From contig JAUWHC010000085.1 of NCBI GenBank assembly GCA_030606095.1, positions 1 through 8,616 of the forward strand: 8,616 nt of DNA, written 5' to 3'. Positions within the stretch are counted from its first letter, which is position 1, and every line of letters begins with the position of its first letter. The translations under genes were made by a program, and so were the position numbers. Source of the stretch: Promethearchaeota archaeon. Lineage in GTDB: Archaea > Asgardarchaeota > Lokiarchaeia > Sigyniarchaeales > SOKP01. Positions 1 through 5,286 of this stretch are shown one piece after another. The notes beneath the pieces were generated by a model that was not told the DNA's origin, ran no database searches, and saw nothing but the letters and a program-made list of their open reading frames with translations.

Positions 1-124
1 ATTTCATAATGAAATTGATGACCGTACAATGGAATAGTAAATGAAAAATTAAAGTTACAAAAACAAACTCTTATTAATTTAATTCATTATGTACAAATAG
101 ATTATTAAAATTTGATTGATTATA

Positions 125-568
125 ATGAGAATTTATCTTGATGTTTGTTGTTTGAATCGTCCATTTGATGATCAAACACAAGAAAAAATTCATCTTGAAA
201 CTGAAGCTGTATTAATAATTCTTTCCAATATTTCATCAGATCGATGGGAATTAGTCGGAGGCGATGTAATTGATTTTGAAATATCCAAGATTCCCGATAA
301 GGAAAGGAAAAAGAAAGTGGAATTACTCGCCCAAAAAATATCAAAAAAGCAACAAATCAGCACTGAACTAATTCAAAGAGCAAAAATTATTGAACAAAAA
401 GGCATAAAACCCTTAGATGCTCTTCATATTGCTTCAGCTGAGTTATTACAATCAGATTATTTAATTACGACAGATAATGAGATTGTTAAGAACTATCAAA
501 AACATATAGAATTTTTTGAAAAAATTAAAATATATAATCCAATATTATTTCTTACAGAGGTATTGTAG
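125..568 (+). CDS. PIN-domain protein, probable VapC-like RNase toxin
   Basis: PIN-domain proteins of this size are usually Mg-dependent ribonuclease toxins of type II toxin-antitoxin pairs. The 147-residue product opens with the typical first strand, IYLDVCCLNRPFDD. The acidic residues expected for the metal site are visible: D6, E52 (in IDFEI), D98 (in PLDALHIASAE) and D117 (in LITTDNEI). The length is normal for a single PIN domain. An in-frame TTG lies nine bases upstream at 116, but the ATG at 125 places the first PIN strand directly at the N-terminus, as is usual, so it is preferred. No Shine-Dalgarno is visible before it. The next gene starts two bases after the stop, so the two are almost certainly one operon and that gene is the likely antitoxin. 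Family assignment is firm; toxin activity and RNA target are inferred. Confidence 0.82.
   Translation: MRIYLDVCCLNRPFDDQTQEKIHLETEAVLIILSNISSDRWELVGGDVIDFEISKIPDKERKKKVELLAQKISKKQQISTELIQRAKIIEQKGIKPLDALHIASAELLQSDYLITTDNEIVKNYQKHIEFFEKIKIYNPILFLTEVL
557..561 (+). promoter_or_regulatory. Shine-Dalgarno site of the small partner gene
   Basis: GAGGT lies inside the last codons of the PIN gene, nine bases before the ATG at 571. It is a strong match to the anti-Shine-Dalgarno. The PIN gene itself shows no such site, so the partner may be translated more efficiently than the toxin, as would be expected for an antitoxin (inference). Confidence 0.5.
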
Positions 569-570
569 TT

Positions 571-759
571 ATGGAAATGAATCTTGTTGAAATAAGAAAA
601 AAAGGAATTGAAGCTTTAAATAATGCTTTAGGTCCAGTAGGAATGGTTCGCTTTCTACATCAATTTGAATCGGGTGCTGGTGATTACACTGAAGAGCGGA
701 ATCTTTGGTTGAAAGATTATGATATAGATTCAATTACAGAAGAATTAAAAAAAAAGTAA
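571..759 (+). CDS. small protein partnered with the PIN toxin, probable antitoxin
   Basis: This 62-residue charged protein resembles, from memory, a small family often found beside PIN-domain genes in cyanobacteria and other bacteria. The recognisable part is the core GMVRFLHQFESGAGDYTEER (residues 24-43), followed by LWL and an acidic-basic tail ending in three lysines. It starts two bases after the PIN stop and has its own GAGGT ribosome site. Its likely role is to bind and neutralise the PIN toxin and possibly to repress the operon, but no classical ribbon-helix-helix or AbrB signature is obvious, so DNA binding is not shown. The toxin-first gene order is the reverse of the usual vapBC arrangement. 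Confidence 0.68.
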   Translation: MEMNLVEIRKKGIEALNNALGPVGMVRFLHQFESGAGDYTEERNLWLKDYDIDSITEELKKK

Positions 760-793
760 TAAATATTGCTTTAAAATTCTCAAAAGAAGTTAG

Positions 794-970
794 ATGTCAA
801 TATTATTTGTTGATTCATTGATTAAACCAGAAATAATAAACTTTTATTTAAATATGGGTTTCAAATTTGTTGATATACCTCTTGGAAAAATGATAATTGA
901 AAAATTAGCGAACAACGAGAAGATAAAGAGAAAAACTATTAAGATGTATTTTGACCTGTATAAAATATAA
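794..970 (+). CDS. possible 58-residue ORF or gene remnant
   Basis: A short ATG-started frame of 58 codons reads MSILFVDSLIK, then a segment containing FYLNMGFKFVDIPLGK, then a lysine-rich helix-like tail ending MYFDLYKI. The piece FYLNMGFKF is reminiscent of the C-terminal strand of GNAT acetyltransferases, but the match is too short to assign. A stop codon lies directly before the ATG, and no ribosome site is evident. It could be the decayed end of a lost gene, a small real gene, or chance in AT-rich DNA. Low confidence. Confidence 0.22.
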   Translation: MSILFVDSLIKPEIINFYLNMGFKFVDIPLGKMIIEKLANNEKIKRKTIKMYFDLYKI

Positions 971-1005
971 AAATAATATATTATATCATTTAAATTAAAA
1001 TTCGA

Positions 1006-1024
1006 AAGCATTTTTATAATGCTT
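1006..1024 (+). terminator. short hairpin, possible terminator or structured site
   Basis: The arms AAGCATT (1006-1012) and AATGCTT (1018-1024) are perfectly complementary around a five-base loop. The stem is AT-rich and there is no long T-run directly after it, so termination of the upstream transcript is only one option. The right arm overlaps the left copy of the direct repeat that flanks the recombinase gene. Confidence 0.3.
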
Positions 1025-1061
1025 AAGTAAAAACTTGGATTTTTTAAGGATTGTATATGCA

Positions 1062-1069
1062 CTATATAC
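1062..1069 (+). promoter_or_regulatory. possible TATA element of the recombinase gene
   Basis: CTATATAC resembles an archaeal TATA box. With the usual spacing of about 25 bases, transcription would start near 1090-1095, inside the perfect dyad, leaving a leader of roughly 40 bases before the ATG at 1134. No B-recognition element is clear. Assignment rests on spacing and base composition only. Confidence 0.3.
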
Positions 1070-1087
1070 ACAACTTGGTATTATAGA

Positions 1088-1113
1088 GATATTACATCAT
1101 ATTATGTAATATC
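1088..1113. repeat. perfect 10-6-10 bp dyad, dif-like or operator-like
   Basis: GATATTACAT and ATGTAATATC are perfect inverted copies around a six-base centre, CATATT. Xer recombination sites (dif) have two roughly 11-bp arms around a 6-8 bp centre, so the geometry fits a Xer site. The right half resembles, loosely, the XerD arm of E. coli dif. The site ends 20 bases before the start codon of a Xer-family recombinase and overlaps its predicted transcription start. It is therefore either a recombination site or an operator for autoregulation; the sequence alone does not decide. Confidence 0.5.
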
Positions 1114-1133
1114 ACGATGTTATTTCTTTTATT

Positions 1134-2063
1134 ATGGTTAATTATAAGGTTTCAGATTTTATCGATGATTTTTTGATTTCAAAAGAAGTAGAAGAAGGGT
1201 GTGCGCCATCTACCATTAAAGCGTATCGATACGATCTTGAAAAGTTTATTAACCTTGTAGGAGATAATGACCTCGAATCGCCAGTTTTGAGACAAAGGAT
1301 AAGGCTCTTTTTAAAAAAACTGAAAGATTTAGATTATTCAAAAAAGGGTATAAGTAGAAAAATCGCTTCATTACGATCGTTTTTTAAGTTTTTAACTTTA
1401 AATGAATTTATTACTAAAAATCCTATGGCAACAATTAAATCCCCAAAGATCAAAATAGAAGAGAGTCTCCCTAAATTTCTAGATGTTTCTGACATTGAAG
1501 TTATTTTTAACAAGCTGAACGATCGGAGGTTATTTAATTCAAGAAAGAGTCTAAGATATTACTTAACTGTGAGATTGTTATATTCCACTATGGCTCGCGT
1601 AAGCGAACTGTGTGATATTAAAATTAAAGATATCGATTTCAATAAGGGATATATAAGGTTAAAAGGGAAGGGGAGTAAAGAAAGGTTTGTTCCCGTCGAT
1701 CAAAAAACTTTAGAGCTTTTTAAGGAACATTTGAAAAATCGGATAACTTATAGTTCTGAAGATTATATATTGGTTAATACAAGAAATCAAAAATTAAATC
1801 CTCGCGTTGTTCAGGCTGATATAAAATCGATAAAAGAGAAGTGTGGATTTCCAGTTTCAAAAATTATAACGCCTCATGTCTTCAGACATACTGGAGCGAC
1901 ACATCTTAGGCGTTCTGGGATGGATATTAGTGAATTGCAGGACATTTTAGGCCATAGCTCTCCAAATACAACCCGAATCTATGCTAAGAACGATATTACT
2001 AAATTAAAGCAATCGTATTCAACGATGCATCCATTAAATAATAATAATAATTTAAAACTATAA
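1134..2063 (+). CDS. XerA-like tyrosine recombinase
   Basis: Tyrosine recombinases cut and rejoin DNA through a covalent 3'-phosphotyrosine; archaeal XerA members resolve chromosome or plasmid dimers at dif. The 309-residue protein has an N-terminal SAM-like core-binding domain (about 5-100, with STIKAYRYDLEKF) and a catalytic domain (about 112-295). The full active site is visible: R155 (MARVSEL), K179 (GKGSKER hairpin), H248 and R251 (HVFRH), H274 (LGHSS) and nucleophile Y283 (TTRIYAK). The glycine usual before the first arginine is replaced (STMAR). Length is typical of XerC/D/A. The C-terminus ends in five asparagines from an AAT run. It lies between a toxin-antitoxin pair and orc1/cdc6, with a dif-like dyad upstream. 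Chromosomal XerA and an integrase or resolvase of an integrated element are both possible. Confidence 0.9.
   Translation: MVNYKVSDFIDDFLISKEVEEGCAPSTIKAYRYDLEKFINLVGDNDLESPVLRQRIRLFLKKLKDLDYSKKGISRKIASLRSFFKFLTLNEFITKNPMATIKSPKIKIEESLPKFLDVSDIEVIFNKLNDRRLFNSRKSLRYYLTVRLLYSTMARVSELCDIKIKDIDFNKGYIRLKGKGSKERFVPVDQKTLELFKEHLKNRITYSSEDYILVNTRNQKLNPRVVQADIKSIKEKCGFPVSKIITPHVFRHTGATHLRRSGMDISELQDILGHSSPNTTRIYAKNDITKLKQSYSTMHPLNNNNNLKL
2037..2051 (+). repeat. AAT trinucleotide run encoding five asparagines
   Basis: Five consecutive AAT codons near the 3' end of the recombinase gene give a poly-Asn tract (residues 302-306), outside the catalytic domain. Such a run can slip during replication; a length change by whole codons would keep the frame. 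Confidence 0.7.
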
Positions 2064-2092
2064 AAACCAAGTTTTTAATAGTATATTTTTTT
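2061..2092 (+). terminator. hairpin and T-tract after the recombinase gene
   Basis: TAAAAAC (2061-2067, including the stop codon) and GTTTTTA (2071-2077) pair perfectly around a three-base loop. A run of seven T follows at 2086-2092. Archaeal termination mainly needs T-tracts, so this is a plausible end for the recombinase transcript, although the stem is weak. Confidence 0.42.
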
Positions 2093-2113
2093 ATCATAAA
2101 CGTGATTATCTAA

Positions 2114-2133
2114 TAATCTTTTAGTAAAAACTT
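2114..2133 (+). repeat. right copy of a 20-bp imperfect direct repeat flanking the recombinase gene
   Basis: This segment matches 1017-1036 at 17 of 20 positions, with an identical 11-base end, AGTAAAAACTT. The two copies bracket the recombinase gene about 1.1 kb apart. It may be a shared promoter element upstream of both the recombinase and orc1 genes, or a pair of recombination or attachment sequences. AT-richness raises the chance of coincidence. Confidence 0.4.
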
Positions 2134-2145
2134 AAAAGTATAAGA

Positions 2146-2157
2146 AAGTTTAAACTT
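2146..2157. promoter_or_regulatory. 12-bp perfect palindrome, possible TATA or operator of orc1/cdc6
   Basis: AAGTTTAAACTT is identical on both strands. Its centre, TTTAAA, resembles an archaeal TATA box. With normal spacing it would start transcription near 2175-2185 and leave a leader of about 40 bases carrying the GAGG ribosome site at 2205-2208. A further AAACTT lies at 2128-2133. It could alternatively be a binding site for a dimeric regulator or for the initiator itself. Confidence 0.35.
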
Positions 2158-2190
2158 AATTTGTTCTATATTTACTTATACATTATTAAT

Positions 2191-2230
2191 AGTTAATCAT
2201 AGACGAGGATAATTAATCATGGACGAGGAT
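2191..2230 (+). repeat. 20-bp tandem duplication across the orc1/cdc6 start
   Basis: Bases 2191-2210 and 2211-2230 are adjacent copies matching at 18 of 20 positions. The second copy holds the real start codon (ATG GAC GAG GAT). In the first copy the ATG is ATA, and the same GACGAGGAT now lies upstream, where its GAGG (2205-2208) sits ten bases before the start and can serve as a Shine-Dalgarno. The duplication is 20 bp, so copy one is also out of frame. Confidence 0.75.
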
Positions 2231-3409
2231 GAATTTCGAAAACAATTCATGACGAAATCAGTGTTTAAGAAAGCAAGCTCGCTTGATATGAGTTATGTAC
2301 CCGAAAAGTTATATTGTCGAGACAAGGCGATTAAAAACTTAATATATAACTTTAGGAGAATTCTTGAAGAAAAAGAGCAGCCTACGATCAGTTGCTTGAT
2401 TTTAGGAAAAGGTGGGGTTGGAAAAACTGCTACAGCAAGATACTTCGGTAGGAATTTTGCGAGTATTGCCTTAGAAAAAGATGTTAATATCTTTGTTGAA
2501 TATTTTAATTGTATAAATTTTCGCTCAAAAAGTAAAATTGTACGAGAACTTTTGGCTAAATACACTCACGGATCTGGACGCGGTTTTAGCGACGACGAAG
2601 CACTCAAATTAATATTAACACAGTTAATAAGAGAAAAAGGTTATATGTTATTAGTTATCGACGAAATTCACCTATTAAAATCCGAGGAAATTTTAGCTTT
2701 TTTAGATATTTCCGAAACATATGGACATCAAAATGCTAAACTCTCGATCTTATTAATATCTCGAAACAGAGACTGGATGAGGATTGAAACGGAAAGGATT
2801 TTAAGTCGATTAAATGAAAAGATTATTCTTAAACCCTACAATTTTGACGATGCAAAACAAATTTTAGAATATAGAAGTGAGGAGGCGTTTAAAGAGTACG
2901 TTATCAGTGATGACATTTTAAATATGACGAGTCAAATCGTTGCTGATCACGAGAATATGCGTCATGGAATTGAGATCTTGAGAAAAAGTGGGTTCTACGC
3001 GGATAAAAATAGCTTATCTAGCGTAAATGCTGAGATTATTAGAGAAGCTTCAAATGAAGTTTACCCTACTTTTAGGGCAGATATTATTGATCAATTAACC
3101 GATCAAGAGCTTCTGGCGCTATATGGGATAGCTAGGTCTCTAATTAACCATAAGGAACCATTCACTTTAGTTGATGATGCTTTCGAAGAATATCAAATAA
3201 TATGCGAAACTTATTCAATAGAACCACACGTAAAAATGAGTTTTAGGAAATACATACGGCAACTAAATCAATTAGAAATTATTTCTTCGAAAACTGTAAG
3301 AATTGAGGAAGCAGAAAGAGGTCGACATCTTGAAATTACTTTGTTAGATATCCCAGCAGTTAAATTAGAAGAATTTTTAATCGATATTTTTAACAGAAAG
3401 TTTGAATAA
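2219..3409 (+). CDS. Orc1/Cdc6-type replication initiator
   Basis: Archaeal Orc1/Cdc6 proteins bind origin recognition boxes and load the MCM helicase. The 396-residue product has the expected order: an N-terminal segment leading to YVPEKLYCRDKAIKNL, Walker A GKGGVGKT (63-70), Walker B LLVIDEIHLL (144-153, D148/E149), a sensor 1 region around N183 (ISRNRDW, where SND is usual), the initiator-type region near SRLNE, a sensor 2 arginine at R248 (NMRHGIEILRKSG), and a C-terminal winged-helix domain (about 285-396, with TDQELLALYGIARSL and GRHLEITLL). Length matches the family. The ATG at 2219 is supported by GAGG ten bases upstream. The gene lies 155 bp after the recombinase and converges on the zinc-ribbon gene. 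Whether it is the main chromosomal initiator or a paralogue from an element cannot be told here. Confidence 0.9.
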   Translation: MDEDEFRKQFMTKSVFKKASSLDMSYVPEKLYCRDKAIKNLIYNFRRILEEKEQPTISCLILGKGGVGKTATARYFGRNFASIALEKDVNIFVEYFNCINFRSKSKIVRELLAKYTHGSGRGFSDDEALKLILTQLIREKGYMLLVIDEIHLLKSEEILAFLDISETYGHQNAKLSILLISRNRDWMRIETERILSRLNEKIILKPYNFDDAKQILEYRSEEAFKEYVISDDILNMTSQIVADHENMRHGIEILRKSGFYADKNSLSSVNAEIIREASNEVYPTFRADIIDQLTDQELLALYGIARSLINHKEPFTLVDDAFEEYQIICETYSIEPHVKMSFRKYIRQLNQLEIISSKTVRIEEAERGRHLEITLLDIPAVKLEEFLIDIFNRKFE

Positions 3410-3568
3410 TAAATCTTTTTATTTGTAAAAGTTGGACAATTTTAATAAATCCTTACGCTTTTTTGAGCTAAGAAATATACTCAAGAATTTATTTTATAAG
3501 AAATATTCATCTTGGAGAATTTAAATTAACTCAAAGGATTTTTGATATGGGTTAAATTAATCAATTAA
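3410..3568. other. convergent intergenic gap after orc1/cdc6
   Basis: No gene is seen in these 159 bases. A T-rich segment right after the stop (five T at about 3416-3420) may end the orc1 transcript. An imperfect inverted repeat (3447-3471 with 3526-3541) spans most of the gap. No origin recognition box of the kind I know is visible here. Confidence 0.5.
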
Positions 3569-3799
3569 TTAATAGTTTTTTTTTTCTTCCTTTGACTTTG
3601 AGTACCAATCCAACCAATCCTTGCGTCGGTTTTTTGCTTTCGCTACTTCATCAGTTTCTAATCCCCGTTCATTTCGTATCTTATTCCAAAATTGATCTAA
3701 TTCGTAGCGACTTAAAGATAATCCACACGAAGAACAAACCATTAAACGATTGTCGGGATTGTATTTCATATTACCAGCGCATTCTGGACAACGAGCCAT
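3569..3799 (-). CDS. small zinc-ribbon protein
   Basis: The 76-residue product has a zinc ribbon at its N-terminus formed by C4, C7, C22 and C25 (CPEC and CSSC). The knuckle layout recalls the N-terminal ribbon of TFB/TFIIB and of small archaeal transcription-related zinc proteins. The rest (about 31-76) is a highly charged, tryptophan-containing helix-like segment with DQFWNKIRNER and KDWLDWYSKSK. It lacks TFB cyclin repeats, so it is not a full TFB. It is encoded opposite to all other genes and converges on orc1/cdc6. Nucleic-acid or protein binding is likely from the fold, but no specific function is assigned. Confidence 0.78.
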   Translation of the reverse strand: MARCPECAGNMKYNPDNRLMVCSSCGLSLSRYELDQFWNKIRNERGLETDEVAKAKNRRKDWLDWYSKSKEEKKNY

Positions 3800-3838
3800 A
3801 TTCTTTTCTTTCTATTTTTTTTTCTCTTGTAATATTAG

Positions 3839-3845
3839 AATTAAA
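3839..3845 (-). promoter_or_regulatory. possible TATA element of the zinc-ribbon gene
   Basis: On the minus strand a TTTAATT element lies about 40 bases before the start codon at 3799. With standard spacing, transcription would begin near 3813. Evidence is position and composition only. Confidence 0.25.
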
Positions 3846-3918
3846 CACCGTTAAAATAATTATTGCTAACCTTAAACTCCAAATTTATTTTAAATGTTAT
3901 ATTAATCTAATAAAAATC

Positions 3919-3927
3919 TTTAAATTA
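3919..3927 (+). promoter_or_regulatory. possible TATA element of the DUF362 gene
   Basis: TTTAAATTA sits about 30 bases before the expected transcription start near 3950. The GTG start codon at 3956 would then be almost leaderless, which agrees with the absence of any Shine-Dalgarno site before it. Confidence 0.4.
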
Positions 3928-3955
3928 GTTATTTATTAACAGAATATTTGTAAAA

Positions 3956-5200
3956 GTGGTATTATTGAAATCAGATGTCTATTTCTTTACAGCACGAACA
4001 CACACTCATGAAGAGAGTTTAAGTAAAGTTAAAGCTCCTTTAGCACTAGATAAAATCGGATTTAAGAACAAAGTGAATAAAGGAGATAAAGTAGTAATCA
4101 AAACACACTTCGGAGCTTTAGAGAACGTTAGATATTTGCGTCCTAGTTATTTAAGATTTCTATGCGATTATGTAAAGGATTTAAAAGCAGTCCCATCTGT
4201 AGCAGAGTCGTGCGGTTGGGGTGCTCCAGAAGAGTTTACAGGAACCCATACGGAATATAGTGGTCGTACAACAGAAAATGAATATTTAGAGATAGCTAAA
4301 AAACATGGTTTTACCGATGAGACCATGGGAGCAAAAGTTTTAATGCTAGATGGTAGCGTTGGTACTGATTTTGAAATACAAAGAATTAATGGTAAACGAT
4401 TTAAAGAAATACTAGTTGCGGGTAGATTGAAAGAATTTGACCACATGATATTAGCTACACATTTTAAAGGGCACGCTGGAGCTGGGTTTGGTGGTGCTAT
4501 AAAGAATTTAGGAATTGGGTGCGTAAGCAAAGGAGGAAAAGTTCAAGCGCATGTTGGCAAAAAATTTGAATTTAATTACGACGCACCAATTTCTGATTAC
4601 GAAGATAGTTTGAAGATTTGTCCTACAAATGCCTTAACTGAAGGAGCAGACGGTAAATTAAAGCGCGATGAGAAAAAATGTAGATACTGTTATATGTGTA
4701 AATCAGTTTGTAAAAATAACGTAATAGATACTGGAGCATCAACGCGGGAGGAATTTATAACTCAGATGGTAGATAACGCTGCGGGTGTTGTTGACTATTT
4801 TGGAAAAGACAAAATATTTTATATCAATTACGTTATAGATGTAACATGGCAATGCGATTGTACGGGTGGTTCTGATATTCCATTTGTGAGCGATATTGGT
4901 GTTTTATCCTCACTGGATCCCGTTGCTATAGATCAGGTTGCCATTGATTTAATTCATTCTTCTTTAATGAACCCTCATTCAATTTTAGGTGATATTAAAA
5001 ATATATCTAAAGATAACACACATGAATGGTTTTCTTATGTCCCTCGATTTGATCCGGAAACACACCAATTGGACTTAAATCTTAATGGGAAAGAATCCAA
5101 ACACTGGGAATTACAATTGAAAGCAGCAGAAGATATTGGTTTAGGGTCTAAAGACTATAATTTAGTTGAAGTGAAAGTAGAAAGTAAGAAGAAGAATTAA
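3956..5200 (+). CDS. DUF362 family protein with ferredoxin-type [4Fe-4S] segment
   Basis: DUF362 proteins are uncharacterised, widely distributed in anaerobes, and often carry ferredoxin-like domains, so a redox role is likely. Residues about 5-215 contain DUF362 features such as VVIKTHFGALENVRYLRP and the glycine-rich stretch FKGHAGAGFGGAIKNLGIG (170-188). The iron-sulfur segment follows: C222-P, then C242, C245, C248 and C252 in a CxxCxxCxxxC pattern. C222 with C242/C245/C248 can make one [4Fe-4S] cluster, leaving C252 spare. The C-terminal part has CDC (300-302) and DIGVLSSLDPVAIDQVAIDL, characteristic of the family. There is no signal peptide, suggesting a cytoplasmic protein. The start is a GTG at 3956; an alternative TTG at 3965 is less likely. 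Confidence 0.87.
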   Translation: MVLLKSDVYFFTARTHTHEESLSKVKAPLALDKIGFKNKVNKGDKVVIKTHFGALENVRYLRPSYLRFLCDYVKDLKAVPSVAESCGWGAPEEFTGTHTEYSGRTTENEYLEIAKKHGFTDETMGAKVLMLDGSVGTDFEIQRINGKRFKEILVAGRLKEFDHMILATHFKGHAGAGFGGAIKNLGIGCVSKGGKVQAHVGKKFEFNYDAPISDYEDSLKICPTNALTEGADGKLKRDEKKCRYCYMCKSVCKNNVIDTGASTREEFITQMVDNAAGVVDYFGKDKIFYINYVIDVTWQCDCTGGSDIPFVSDIGVLSSLDPVAIDQVAIDLIHSSLMNPHSILGDIKNISKDNTHEWFSYVPRFDPETHQLDLNLNGKESKHWELQLKAAEDIGLGSKDYNLVEVKVESKKKN

Positions 5201-5274
5201 TTTTATTTTTATTAAAAGCATTCTATAATTTAATCAGTAATAGAATTATCTTAAATTTAATACAGATAACAAAT

Positions 5275-5280
5275 GGGTGA
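5275..5280 (+). promoter_or_regulatory. Shine-Dalgarno site of the DUF1326 gene
   Basis: GGGTGA ends six bases before the ATG at 5287 and fits the archaeal anti-Shine-Dalgarno, fixing this start. The same GGTGA core precedes the aminotransferase start. Confidence 0.55.
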
Positions 5281-5286
5281 ATTTAT

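Larger units (their letters stand above)
760..1133. other. gene-poor spacer between the toxin operon and the recombinase
   Basis: This AT-rich stretch has no secure gene. It contains the doubtful 58-codon frame (794-970), a perfect 7-bp inverted repeat with a 5-base loop (1006-1024), one copy of a 20-bp direct repeat (1017-1036), a TATA-like element (1062-1069) with a nearby 7-bp inverted repeat (1052-1058 / 1064-1070), and the 10-6-10 dyad at 1088-1113. The density of dyads close to the recombinase start suggests regulatory or recombination sites. Confidence 0.6.

Noticed and set aside
2..37. Possible tail of an upstream gene ending at the TAG at 35-37
   Set aside because: Only eleven codons are open to the window edge, too short to tell a gene end from chance.
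844..1071. Minus-strand 75-residue hydrophobic frame opposite the recombinase promoter region
   Set aside because: It runs through the hairpin and TATA-like element, has no ribosome site, and its hydrophobic Ile/Phe/Tyr-rich content is what AT-rich noncoding DNA gives. A small membrane protein is not excluded but is not supported.
3592..3939. Plus-strand 115-residue frame over the zinc-ribbon gene and the divergent spacer
   Set aside because: The first half is antisense to the zinc-ribbon gene, whose CPEC/CSSC motif is clear, and the second half is low-complexity Ile/Lys translation of AT-rich spacer.
4168..4530. Minus-strand 120-residue frame inside the DUF362 gene
   Set aside because: It is a shadow of a well-supported gene with conserved motifs in the plus frame; the antisense translation shows no family features.
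5220..5246. 7-bp inverted repeat between the DUF362 and DUF1326 genes
   Set aside because: The arms are short and AT-rich, the loop is 13 bases, and no T-tract follows on the right; it is likely chance.
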